Shown here: in pieces, positions 1-6,868 of the stretch | How the letters are laid out: each line of letters starts with the position of its first letter | How positions within the stretch are numbered: the stretch's first letter is position 1 | Source: CAYLJO01 sp964383905 | GTDB taxonomy: Bacteria; Acidobacteriota; Blastocatellia; Pyrinomonadales; Pyrinomonadaceae | Direction: 5' to 3' | Length of the DNA: 10,158 nucleotides | NCBI GenBank assembly: GCA_964383905.1 | Contig: CAYLJO010000224.1 | Location: forward strand, 1-10,158 | The notes under the pieces: model-generated | What the model was told of the DNA's origin: nothing | Seen by the model: only the letters and a program-made list of their open reading frames with translations | Database searches by the model: none | Position numbers and translations under genes: made by a program

Positions 1-1229
1 TTTAATTGAGCTGTTTCAATGTAAAGATCGGCGAGGGTCCGGAAATATCTTTCCGGGCCGTACCGCGAAGCGATGAGAGCCGAGGCGTTGTTAGTGAGGC
101 AGGCGGCGAGCCCCGGTTCTCGCAGCACCCTTCTGAGCGCTGCGGCAAGCTGCCTGGGCTGCCTTGCCGGAACCAGTAGCGCGCTCTCTTCGTGCTTGAC
201 CATTTCGGGCACGCCCCCCACAGCCGTCGCGACGACCGGCACACCCGCCGCCATCGCTTCGAGCAACACGAAGGGTGAGCCTTCGCTATGCGAGGGCAGA
301 GCCATCACGTCCGCCGCCGCGTAGTGTGGCTGCACGTCGGTCACCTGGCCCGCGTAAATCAGATTCGCACTCACTCCCAATTCAGCCGCCAGTCGATTCA
401 TCCGCGCCCGCTCCGGCCCATCGCCGGCGATCAGCAAACGCGCCTCGAGCTGCGGGTCTTCACGGCGCAACAGACTCAAGGCTTCGATCAAATCGGCGTG
501 GGCCTTTTCACGCGAGAAACGACCGATGGCGAGGATTACCTTCTCGTCTGCCGCAATACGGAAACGCGCGCGCAAAGCACGCCCCGTCTCCGGCTCGGCC
601 GGACGCTCCCGGCGAATTGAGTTGTGCTGCACGCGCAACTGCTCTGTTCGCACTCCCTTGTGCTCGACCAGCTCGCGCGCGAAAGCCTCGCACACCGTCA
701 GCACGCGGTCGGCGGCCGGGAGCGACCAACGGTCCAACTGATTATAGGCGCGCATCTTGAGATCGGTCGTGGTGTAGCCGTGATGAAAAGCGATCCAGGG
801 GTATTGCCGCCACAGCCCTGACGCCCTGACCAGGAAGTGCGATTTGACGTGATAACTCACAATCACGTGAGGTTGGCGCTCAGCGACGACCCGACGCAGG
901 CTTGATAACACACGCCGGTCAAAACGGAAGCGCTCCGGGATGATATCTACCGTTAATCCCATCCCGCGCGCGACGGCAACGAATTGATTGTGATGGGGCG
1001 GCGTGCGCGGATCGTTTTCCGACCCGTGGGAAGAGCCGTCGTCACCCATGGGGCCGCCCTCGCCGCCCGGCCGGACATAAGTTGCGACCGACGTTTCGAT
1101 CTGTGTCTCCCCGGGCGAGAGCGCGGCGTGTTCCTGTGCGGCTCGGCAGAAATCAAGCAAGCTCTTGGCGGCGCCGGTCACGACGTCTGCTTCCACCAAA
1201 GCCAGAACTTTTATTTTCGACGACGGCAT
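1..1229 (-). CDS. GT4 glycosyltransferase (3' end cut by window edge)
   Basis: Reading the minus strand from the ATG at 1229-1227 gives 409 uninterrupted codons up to the left edge with no stop, so only the extreme C-terminus is missing. It is a retaining, GT-B fold glycosyltransferase of family 4 that would move a sugar from a nucleotide-sugar donor to a growing glycan on the cytoplasmic face of the membrane. The N-terminal domain carries VTGAAKSLLDF (residues 17-27), YHVKSHFLVR (126-135) and FHHGYTTTDLK (148-158). The donor domain has GRFSREKAHADL (236-247), LLIAGDGPER (265-274) and the EX7E pair E316/E324 in SEGSPFVLLEAMAAGVPVV. A Gly/Asp/Ser/Pro-rich stretch at about residues 54-81 interrupts the N-terminal Rossmann domain and looks like a lineage insertion. 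The start lies 38 bases after the deacetylase stop, with no strong ribosome site. The acceptor and sugar are unknown; the family call is firm. Confidence 0.93.
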   Translation of the reverse strand, partial: MPSSKIKVLALVEADVVTGAAKSLLDFCRAAQEHAALSPGETQIETSVATYVRPGGEGGPMGDDGSSHGSENDPRTPPHHNQFVAVARGMGLTVDIIPERFRFDRRVLSSLRRVVAERQPHVIVSYHVKSHFLVRASGLWRQYPWIAFHHGYTTTDLKMRAYNQLDRWSLPAADRVLTVCEAFARELVEHKGVRTEQLRVQHNSIRRERPAEPETGRALRARFRIAADEKVILAIGRFSREKAHADLIEALSLLRREDPQLEARLLIAGDGPERARMNRLAAELGVSANLIYAGQVTDVQPHYAAADVMALPSHSEGSPFVLLEAMAAGVPVVATAVGGVPEMVKHEESALLVPARQPRQLAAALRRVLREPGLAACLTNNASALIASRYGPERYFRTLADLYIETAQL

Positions 1230-1267
1230 ACCGCTTCGGAGCTCAACGCCCGTTTTTGCTCCCGCCT

Positions 1268-2074
1268 TCACCGGCGCCCGGTGGCCCTTCCGGCCAACAA
1301 CGACTTTCTGATCTCAAGATAGTACTTGCCGCCGAGACGCTTCGCGACCTTCTTCGCATTCCACACGAGCACGTGCTGTAAACATGGGGCGAGTCGTCCG
1401 GCGGCGAGTCCGGCGGCCACCTTCGGTGACGTTTTCCGCTGAATCATGTAGCGGCCCAGGATTAAACATCCCTGCACTTCTCGGCTGCGCGTGACAGGCT
1501 CGGAGGTGAATAATAGTTTGTAGCCCGCTTCGGCGGCGGCAAGGGCTACCTGACGCGAGTAAAAACCGCCGGGCACGGACGCAGTATCAACCGGCTCTCC
1601 GAGAATGTCCGATAAAACCTTAAGGCTCTCGCGCCACTCGCGGAGCATCTCCGCGGGGCTGCAATGTGACATCCTCACCGGGTGCGAACAGGAGTGGCTT
1701 CCGATGACGTGTCCCCGCGCGCGCAGCTCTCGAATCTGGTTGACCGTGAGAAAAGCGGGTGTGCCGATGTAGTCGGTGGTGATAAAAAAGTGTCCGCGCC
1801 AGCCCCGCTCTTCGAGCATATCCGCGATGTGCGTATGAGCACTCGCGCCGCCGTCGTCGAACGTCATCAACCAAGCTTCGCTCCCCCCTCCCCCCCGCAA
1901 CAAGTCGGCGGCAACCACCGGCCTCTCTCGGCGCGCGGCGGCAATGGCTTTCAGATGGGCGGCAAACTGTGCCGTCTCTAACTTGTAGACAGCCGCGTCG
2001 GCGGCCGGAAAGCCGCTGGTCTTATCCTGTCTGGGTTCGACCACGTCGTGGTACGTCAGCACTCTTGTCTTCAT
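1268..2074 (-). CDS. CE4 polysaccharide deacetylase (NodB homology)
   Basis: This 268-residue protein belongs to carbohydrate esterase family 4, metal-dependent enzymes that remove N- or O-acetyl groups from polysaccharides or lipid-linked sugars. The NodB signature is intact: TFDDG at residues 71-75 (D73 the usual catalytic base, D74 a metal ligand) and HSCSHP at 127-132 (H127 and H131 the metal ligands). VPGGFYSR (167-174) fits the third motif. No signal peptide or membrane segment is visible, so a cytoplasmic or precursor-level role is possible. I chose the ATG at 2074-2072 because the protein then begins MKTRVLTYHD at the fold's first strand, lies 13 bases after the upstream GT stop, and has AAGGG and GAGG just upstream. 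An in-frame start at 2134 would add 20 residues overlapping the GT gene and seems unlikely. The gene sits between two GT4 genes. A G7-A-G6 tract encodes residues about 60-65, just before the catalytic motif. Confidence 0.9.
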   Translation of the reverse strand: MKTRVLTYHDVVEPRQDKTSGFPAADAAVYKLETAQFAAHLKAIAAARRERPVVAADLLRGGGGSEAWLMTFDDGGASAHTHIADMLEERGWRGHFFITTDYIGTPAFLTVNQIRELRARGHVIGSHSCSHPVRMSHCSPAEMLREWRESLKVLSDILGEPVDTASVPGGFYSRQVALAAAEAGYKLLFTSEPVTRSREVQGCLILGRYMIQRKTSPKVAAGLAAGRLAPCLQHVLVWNAKKVAKRLGGKYYLEIRKSLLAGRATGRR

Positions 2075-2090
2075 CGCCCTTATCGCCTCA
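2075..2090 (-). promoter_or_regulatory. Stop codon overlapping the deacetylase ribosome binding site
   Basis: On the minus strand this stretch reads TGAGGCGATAAGGGCG and is followed directly by the deacetylase ATG. The TGA ends the upstream GT4, and its last bases form GAGG, 11 bases before the start. AAGGG lies two bases before the start. Sharing of the stop and ribosome site suggests translational coupling of the two genes, and it decides the start in favour of 2074 over 2134. The coupling is inferred from layout. Confidence 0.55.
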
Positions 2091-3383
2091 CTTTGATTTT
2101 CGCCGGTTGCCCGCCCGGCGCAGCAAGCCTTCATGCGCCCGGTAAAGCGCTGCCCCTAAAGCGGACCAGTCGTATTGCTTTCGCACCAGTTCTCTGGCCG
2201 CTCGGATCAGCTCTGTGCGGTACGTCTCATTTTCCGCGAGCATGTCGAGAGCGCAGCTCATTTCGCCGGCAGTGTCGGCCAGAATGATGTTGACCTGATC
2301 AGTGACCATCAAACCTTCTGCGCCGAGCCTGGTTGAAATAACCGGAACGCCAGCGGCGAACGCTTCCAAAATTTTGAGGCGCGATCCGCCTCCAACGCGC
2401 AGCGGAACCAACTGCGCGACGGCCTCACGATAAAACGGGCGGACGTCGGGCACCGTGCCGGTGACTTCCACCCCGGGGTGCGCGGCCAGGCTTTGCACTT
2501 CGGGCGTGGGGCTACGTCCGACGATGGTGAAAGTCAACTCCGGCCGGCGTCGCCGGATCTCCGGCCAGATGCGCTGCACAAAATGAAGAACCGCATCCAC
2601 GTTGGCGTGGTAGTCCATCGAGCCGACAAACACCACCCGCCGAGGCCTGGATGCTTCACCGGCACCACGCCGGTCGCCTTCGGCGCGCCATATCTCGTGC
2701 GCATGCGCGAGCTTTTCGTCCGAGTAGTAGTTGATATCCACGCCGTTTTCAATCACCGTGACGTGCGCTTCGGGCACGATCTTCAGCAACTGATCGGCGT
2801 CCCTTTGACTGACACTGACGTGGCTGTCATACGTCAGCATGATTTTTCGCTCGAAGCCGATCATGCGTTGCGCCGTCAGGCGCGCGTAAAGTTTCCGCCC
2901 CCAACGCGCCGCCTGCTCGCTGTAACGCTGCATCAGCTCGGAATCAATATTGTGCCAGTCGCACACCGCCAACGGCTGGTGGCGAGCCGCTTTGATCACC
3001 GGCAGATATCCGGCCATAGTCGAAGTCTCCACCTGTACGATATCGAAGGGCCGGGCGTCGAGCACGCGTCGCAACTCGCGCATCATCGCGGGCGTCGTGT
3101 AGTTGAGCGCCGTCAGCGGCGTGCGCCCCAGCGCGCCGCGCAAAATTTTCGCTGGCGTGTATGCTGAATCGCGCTTCACCTTGATGACTTGCTCGCACCA
3201 CTCTTCGGGCGGGGTTGGCAACATCCCGGAAAGATTACCGGCATCGCTTACCTGATCGTCGGAGAAAGATAAACACGTGACGTGTGCGCTGCGCGCCAAT
3301 TCGCGCGCCAGATAATAGTTGCGCAGCATCAGACCGGTTTGCGGTGGCCAGCTCACACGCGTCATAAGGAATAAGAGTCGCAT
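2088..3383 (-). CDS. GT4 glycosyltransferase, resembling EpsH1/PEP-CTERM-associated sugar transferases
   Basis: This 431-residue GT-B glycosyltransferase starts at the ATG at 3383-3381 and runs without interruption to a TGA at 2090-2088. The N-terminal domain starts with RLLFLMTRVSWPPQTGLMLR, which has the usual acceptor-side loop, and contains VQVETSTMAGYL (116-127) and VCDWHNIDSELMQRY (140-154). The donor domain has VFVGSMDYHANVDAV (251-265), FTIVGRSPTPEV (285-296), VTGTVPDVRPFY (307-318) and GGGSRLKILEAFAAGVPVIS. In that last motif the first Glu of the classical EX7E pair is Gly (G332) and only E340 remains, a variant common in this GT4 subgroup. The GSMDY and VTG-VPDVRP pattern resembles the sugar transferases linked to PEP-CTERM/EpsH exopolysaccharide loci; that subfamily call is tentative. 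A purine-rich AAGGGAAG lies upstream of the start but further away than ideal. The gene is followed within 13 bases by the deacetylase, so the two are probably co-translated. Confidence 0.92.
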   Translation of the reverse strand: MRLLFLMTRVSWPPQTGLMLRNYYLARELARSAHVTCLSFSDDQVSDAGNLSGMLPTPPEEWCEQVIKVKRDSAYTPAKILRGALGRTPLTALNYTTPAMMRELRRVLDARPFDIVQVETSTMAGYLPVIKAARHQPLAVCDWHNIDSELMQRYSEQAARWGRKLYARLTAQRMIGFERKIMLTYDSHVSVSQRDADQLLKIVPEAHVTVIENGVDINYYSDEKLAHAHEIWRAEGDRRGAGEASRPRRVVFVGSMDYHANVDAVLHFVQRIWPEIRRRRPELTFTIVGRSPTPEVQSLAAHPGVEVTGTVPDVRPFYREAVAQLVPLRVGGGSRLKILEAFAAGVPVISTRLGAEGLMVTDQVNIILADTAGEMSCALDMLAENETYRTELIRAARELVRKQYDWSALGAALYRAHEGLLRRAGNRRKSK

Positions 3384-3444
3384 CGTGTACGTTAACTTCC
3401 CTTTACCCGACCATGGCCAGCGACGGCGAAAGTGAGAGGCACGG

Positions 3445-3556
3445 GCTTATAGCGAGTGGCGAATGGATGTAAGCCAGGGCCTCACCACGGAGACACAGAG
3501 AACATAGAGGGGGCACAGAGAAAACAGCTTACACCCAATTACCATCCGCTATAAGC
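3445..3556. repeat. Inverted-repeat intergenic element (MITE/REP-like)
   Basis: Two 30-base arms face each other: 3445-3474, starting GCTTATAGCG and ending TGTAAGC, and 3527-3556, starting GCTTACA and ending CGCTATAAGC. By hand alignment the arms pair at 24 of 30 positions; the outer 10 bases are perfect and the inner 10 have a single mismatch. The 52-base centre contains CCACGGAGACACAGAGAA and GGGGGCACAGAGAAAA, with CACAGAGAA at 3494-3502 and 3514-3522, a 20-base direct repeat. I recall similar CACGGAGACACAGAG motifs as dispersed intergenic sequence in environmental bacterial genomes, but cannot search here. It carries no reading frame of note and no clear target-site duplication. It occupies half of the largest intergenic gap in the window and separates the DUF218 gene from the downstream GT4-deacetylase-GT4 group. 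Confidence 0.65.
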
Positions 3557-3610
3557 TATCCAAAGAAATGAGACGAGTGCACCATGCCATAACTGCCTTC
3601 GAGGCCGATT

Positions 3611-4276
3611 TCAATAGCGCGCGCGGTAATAGATAAACTTTAAGTATTCCCCCGGCACAAACTTCCAACCGGTAACATTCGTCCACCACAATAAAGGGGG
3701 CGGTGATTGCTGCCCGGTCGGCGGCGCATCCACGGCCAGCTCGATACCGCTGCCCGCGAACACGCGCTCCAAAGTCCAATGCGCCCGGCGCGTGTGGTAC
3801 GCCGAGGTCACAAATTGTAAGGAATGCAGGTCGCGCGCCTGCGCATACTCGCGCACGCGCAGAGCTTCTTCGTGCGTACTCGTTACTACTTGCGGAATGA
3901 TAGTGATGGCTTGCGAAGGTACTCCCTGCTTCTGCAATTCATCCGCCTCCCGTTCGGAGAAAGAAGGGTTACGCTGACGCGCCTCATCCCATCCGGCAGA
4001 CTGTCCGTCATTGGTTAAAATCACTACGGGGGCGCACCCTTCGCGCCACAGGCGAGCCGCCCATTGCGCGCGTTCGATATAAGTGGACGAACCCGACAGC
4101 ACCACGATGGCGTCGGCATGCGCCCGCTTCGAACGGGCAATTAAACCGTAAGGAGCTAATGCTCCCAGCATCAAGCACACTGACAGGGCCAATACCAAAG
4201 CACGCGCCCAATGATGCACATTTGTTCTTCGTCGTGTCCCGGCCCTGTTCATTTCCCTGTAGCTCGTTCCTACCAT
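3611..4276 (-). CDS. DUF218 (SanA/YdcF/ElyC family) membrane protein
   Basis: This 221-residue protein has a basic N-terminus (RAGTRRRTNVHHWAR), one hydrophobic segment at about residues 26-46 (ALVLALSVCLMLGALAPYGLI is the core) and then a DUF218 domain. The domain's hallmarks are ADAIVVLSGSSTYIERA (54-70), PVVILTNDG (83-91), TSTHEEALRVREYA (132-145) and FVTSAYHTRRA (155-165), in the family's order. DUF218 proteins such as SanA and ElyC affect envelope and cell-wall integrity; their chemistry is poorly defined. Topology suggests a single inner-membrane anchor with the domain in the periplasm. The ATG at 4276 has GGAA seven bases upstream; an ATG at 4252 (MNRAG) is an alternative with AGGGA very close. 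It lies 176 bases after the beta-helix gene, which suggests either a long leader or its own promoter. Residues 183-197 are Pro/Gln-rich. The family call is good; the role in this glycan locus is inferred. Confidence 0.87.
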   Translation of the reverse strand: MVGTSYREMNRAGTRRRTNVHHWARALVLALSVCLMLGALAPYGLIARSKRAHADAIVVLSGSSTYIERAQWAARLWREGCAPVVILTNDGQSAGWDEARQRNPSFSEREADELQKQGVPSQAITIIPQVVTSTHEEALRVREYAQARDLHSLQFVTSAYHTRRAHWTLERVFAGSGIELAVDAPPTGQQSPPPLLWWTNVTGWKFVPGEYLKFIYYRARY

Positions 4277-4341
4277 TATTGTTTCCAGAGCTCATTCCGT
4301 AGCAGGCTAATGAATTCGGCCTACATAAAAACCGTGGGGGA

Positions 4342-4360
4342 TTCATCCGCAATGGATGAG
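4342..4360. other. Small hairpin in the gap before the DUF218 gene
   Basis: Within the 176-base gap at 4277-4452, TCATCC and GGATGA pair around the loop GCAAT, plus one wobble pair. On the transcribed strand the stem is followed by a C-run, not a U-run, so it is not a canonical intrinsic terminator. It could be a small leader hairpin or chance. I see no convincing sigma-70 promoter in this gap. Confidence 0.2.
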
Positions 4361-4452
4361 AAGCGAATCGCAACAGATTGGAGCGTGACGACGCCCAAAA
4401 CCGGTCGAACGGAGAGCGAGAAGAGATAGGACACAGGATGAAGGCGGCATAT

Positions 4453-6027
4453 TTACGGCGGCCCGACCCGGCGCGGACGCTGCGCCGGGGGCGCAGCGAG
4501 GGGACGTGCATTAAGCGTGGGGGTAGCGGTTGAGGTTAATGCTGGATCAGGTTTCACAGGTATTTTAGGACTGAACTTACTGTGCCGCTCGCCATGAACG
4601 AAGCGCGCCCATACGCCTCCATTAATATCCCTCGGCGTCACTAAGGCCATCGTCGCCCCGCTTGCATTGCGGGCTCCTGAGAAGATCGTATCCTGGCGCG
4701 GCGAATAGTAGGTGTTGTAGTCAGAGTCGGGCTGAAGGCGCGCGTTGTTATACAAATTGATCAGCACGCCGTCGTTGCCGTCTGTGTGGAACGTGTTACC
4801 AATGAGCGTCACCAGCGTCGGCTTGTCGCCCGCCGGACCCTCAACCCCGGCCTCAATCGAATATGAGTGCATCGTGCCACTCTCGCCGGCGGTGTTCAGA
4901 ATCACGCTGTCGCGCACGACGTAGGCCCCGCTGCCGCCTAAGATCAAAGCCCCTAAGCCGATGCGCGAGCCGGACACCCAGCAACTCTCGATGAGCGCGT
5001 TGCCCTTCCATATTTTAATGCCGTTGCGCGCATAATTGCGCACGTCAACGCGCCGTAGCGTCACACCGTCAGCCTTGCAATCAACGCCGTCACCCATATG
5101 GCCGCGTACAATCGTATCCTCAATCAGGATATGGCTGCCGTTCTCAACGCCGATGCCGTCCGAGCCGGTGTCGTTGCCGGCCATCACGCCGTAGAGTTGC
5201 ACGTTGCGGATAGTCACGTTGGCGACCGGCCCCGGCCCCAAGTCCAGGCCGCCCCCCGGATAATCGTGCGCGTTGATGTTTTCGATCGTGATGTCCGAGC
5301 GCACCGCAGTACCGCCGCTGGCCGCAACTTTAATGGGAATGCCGACGTTATAGATCTCAAGGTTACGAAGCGTGATGCCCGTAACCGCAACATCATTCCA
5401 CTGGACGAAGCCAAAACCGCGCGTCCCGCCGACGCTGTAATTTCTCACGACGAACCCGTCAATGGTGACGTAGCTTTGCGTCGTGATGGTGAAGCAGTCA
5501 CGTTCAGGCAGCCCCGTGCCGTCGAGAATGACGCGCTCGCCCGGATAAGCGGCCAGCGTGATGGGGGCGCCTTCTGCGCCTGAACGGGGGAACTTGATGT
5601 TTTCGTTATAGATGCCACCGCGCACAAACACTGTATCCCCGGCTCGCGCGCGGCTGAGCGCGTATAAAATAGTCCGCCAAGGGGCCGTGAGGCTCCCGCT
5701 GTTGTGGTTGCTGCCGGACCTACTAACATAAAGCTTCGCGCCATTTGACTGTATCGCAGGAATACTACTCGTGCTGAACGACAGCGGGGTTATGAGACTA
5801 GACCACACTTGAGTGTCGGCAAAGAATTCAGCAGAATGAGTGTTGGAATTGGCCTGCACGAAGCTTGGTTGCAAAGGAGATTTGGCGATGCTCCCTTGCT
5901 CAGACTTCACTCCCAGCGCATGAACAATAACCGTAAATGCAATTGCCAGCAAGATGAGAAAGACACCCTTGCGGTTATGAGAGAGTCCGTATCCGCTAAT
6001 CTCGCCTGTTCCCTTCAAACTACACAT
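4453..6027 (-). CDS. Exported or anchored right-handed parallel beta-helix protein
   Basis: This 524-residue protein has a hydrophobic segment at about 21-40 (GVFLILLAIAFTVIVHALGV) after a short charged N-terminus, which makes it a signal peptide or signal anchor. A Ser/Asn-rich linker follows to about 95. The body then starts with KLYVSRSGSNHNSG and PWRTILYALSRARAGDTVFV (98-136), the N-cap typical of pectate-lyase-like/DUF1565 beta-helices. Repeating coils follow: YVTIDGFVVRNY, ITLRNLEIYNVG, ITIENINAHDY, VTIRNVQLYG, ILIEDTIVRGH, VTLRRVDVRNY and ALIESCWVSGS. The pattern is V/I-T-I-x-N with an inward hydrophobic ladder. The last 30 or so residues are Pro/Ala/Thr-rich and probably disordered. 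Such proteins in glycan clusters are lyases, C5-epimerases or binding proteins; I cannot identify catalytic residues, so lyase versus epimerase stays open. The ATG at 6027 lies 20 bases after the methyltransferase stop and has only a weak ribosome site. Confidence 0.88.
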   Translation of the reverse strand: MCSLKGTGEISGYGLSHNRKGVFLILLAIAFTVIVHALGVKSEQGSIAKSPLQPSFVQANSNTHSAEFFADTQVWSSLITPLSFSTSSIPAIQSNGAKLYVSRSGSNHNSGSLTAPWRTILYALSRARAGDTVFVRGGIYNENIKFPRSGAEGAPITLAAYPGERVILDGTGLPERDCFTITTQSYVTIDGFVVRNYSVGGTRGFGFVQWNDVAVTGITLRNLEIYNVGIPIKVAASGGTAVRSDITIENINAHDYPGGGLDLGPGPVANVTIRNVQLYGVMAGNDTGSDGIGVENGSHILIEDTIVRGHMGDGVDCKADGVTLRRVDVRNYARNGIKIWKGNALIESCWVSGSRIGLGALILGGSGAYVVRDSVILNTAGESGTMHSYSIEAGVEGPAGDKPTLVTLIGNTFHTDGNDGVLINLYNNARLQPDSDYNTYYSPRQDTIFSGARNASGATMALVTPRDINGGVWARFVHGERHSKFSPKIPVKPDPALTSTATPTLNARPLAAPPAQRPRRVGPP

Positions 6028-6047
6028 AATATGTCTCGCTCACAACT

Positions 6048-6821
6048 TTATGCGATATTATTTCCTGCCCGGCGTGGCACTAAACGACACCGCACAAACG
6101 AGGTGCAAAACTCGCGCGTCAGGCTGTTGGCGAGCGGCCTTAACTTTCTAATGGGGACGGCTTCAAAATCGGCGAAACGAAAATCGCTCCGCTCGACCAT
6201 CTCCTGAAAGCGGCGGACTGTCATTTGGTTTAAGCCGCCCTCGACTTCGGCAAAGCGCGTGGCCCCATGGTCTCTGAAGTCTTTGCGCCAACGCAGCAGC
6301 GCACGCTCTGTAAAAATGAGGTGCGCCCAGGGGAAGGCTGAGAACAAGTGGCCGCCGAGCGGATGATACCATGTCGGCCCGAAGGCGATGAGCGCCGCCC
6401 CATCCTCACGCAGCAAACGACTCATCAGGCGCAGGATTTCTTCCGGCTGCGCGAAATGCTCGAAAGCGTCGATCGAGAAAATAACGTCCGCTTTTTCAGC
6501 GGTTGAGGTCGCGAAAAAGCAGCGGTCGGCGACGCCGGCCCGCTCTGCGGCGCGACGCGCAGTTTCCAGCACGTTCTCGCGGATATCGAGGCCGATGACT
6601 TTGCGCGCGCCATGTTGCGCCATCACGATCGCATCATTGCCGAGTCCACAACCGAAATCAATCACCGTCTTATCGCGGATGTGGTCCCACACATGTGCGC
6701 CGAACTTTTGCTCCAGATCGCTCTCTTCGGGGCGCGAGTCTTCCGCCTCATGCGAATTCGCACCCGGTGGGTTGAAGCGCCGTAATAACCGGTAACCGAT
6801 TTCACCACCGATGATGCCCAT
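6048..6821 (-). CDS. Class I SAM-dependent methyltransferase
   Basis: From the ATG at 6821 the protein has 257 residues and a Rossmann methyltransferase fold. Motif I is TVIDFGCGLGNDA (about 52-64), the acidic end of strand 2 is VIGLDIRENVLETARR (75-90), and the motif IV region is DVIFSIDAFEHFAQPEEILR (112-131). LLREDGAALIAFGPTWYHPLGGH follows as the strand-5 region, and LNQMTVRRFQEMVERSDF continues as the C-terminal helix. This layout is common for small-molecule and sugar O- or N-methyltransferases in polysaccharide loci; the acceptor is unknown. Start choice is uncertain. The ATG at 6821 has GGAG four bases upstream. A GTG at 6857, only 11 bases after the GT stop, would add 12 residues and has AAGG nine bases upstream. 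It is flanked by a GT4 and the beta-helix gene with small gaps, so it is probably in the same operon and methylates a sugar of the same glycan. Confidence 0.88.
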   Translation of the reverse strand: MGIIGGEIGYRLLRRFNPPGANSHEAEDSRPEESDLEQKFGAHVWDHIRDKTVIDFGCGLGNDAIVMAQHGARKVIGLDIRENVLETARRAAERAGVADRCFFATSTAEKADVIFSIDAFEHFAQPEEILRLMSRLLREDGAALIAFGPTWYHPLGGHLFSAFPWAHLIFTERALLRWRKDFRDHGATRFAEVEGGLNQMTVRRFQEMVERSDFRFADFEAVPIRKLRPLANSLTREFCTSFVRCRLVPRRAGNNIA

Positions 6822-6868
6822 TATTCTCCGCCACTCGCTCCCATTCTTCAATCTCACACGACAAAGCC

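Noticed and set aside
275..760. A 161-codon plus-strand open frame, and others between 73 and 1381.
   Set aside because: The minus strand here encodes a GT4 without interruption; the plus-strand products are Arg/Ala/Pro-rich and show no family motif.
2478..3167. A 229-codon open frame on the plus strand, opposite the GT4 at 2088-3383.
   Set aside because: It lies wholly antisense to a gene with clear GT4 motifs; its protein is rich in His, Arg and Pro with no recognisable domain, as expected for an antisense frame in GC-rich DNA.
3491..3522. Repeated CACAGAGAA considered as a start of a CRISPR or tandem-repeat array.
   Set aside because: Only two copies 20 bases apart are present and both are inside the inverted-repeat element; there are no regular spacers.
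4342..4360. Hairpin considered as a rho-independent terminator after the beta-helix gene.
   Set aside because: The stem is short and is followed by a C-run on the transcribed strand, with no U-tract.
4008..4511. A 167-codon minus-strand frame spanning the gap before the DUF218 gene.
   Set aside because: It overlaps both the end of the beta-helix gene and the first third of the DUF218 gene in another frame, and has no domain features, so the gap is left non-coding.
5098..5583. A 161-codon plus-strand frame opposite the beta-helix gene.
   Set aside because: It is antisense to the well-supported beta-helix repeats and its composition follows the complementary pattern of those repeats.
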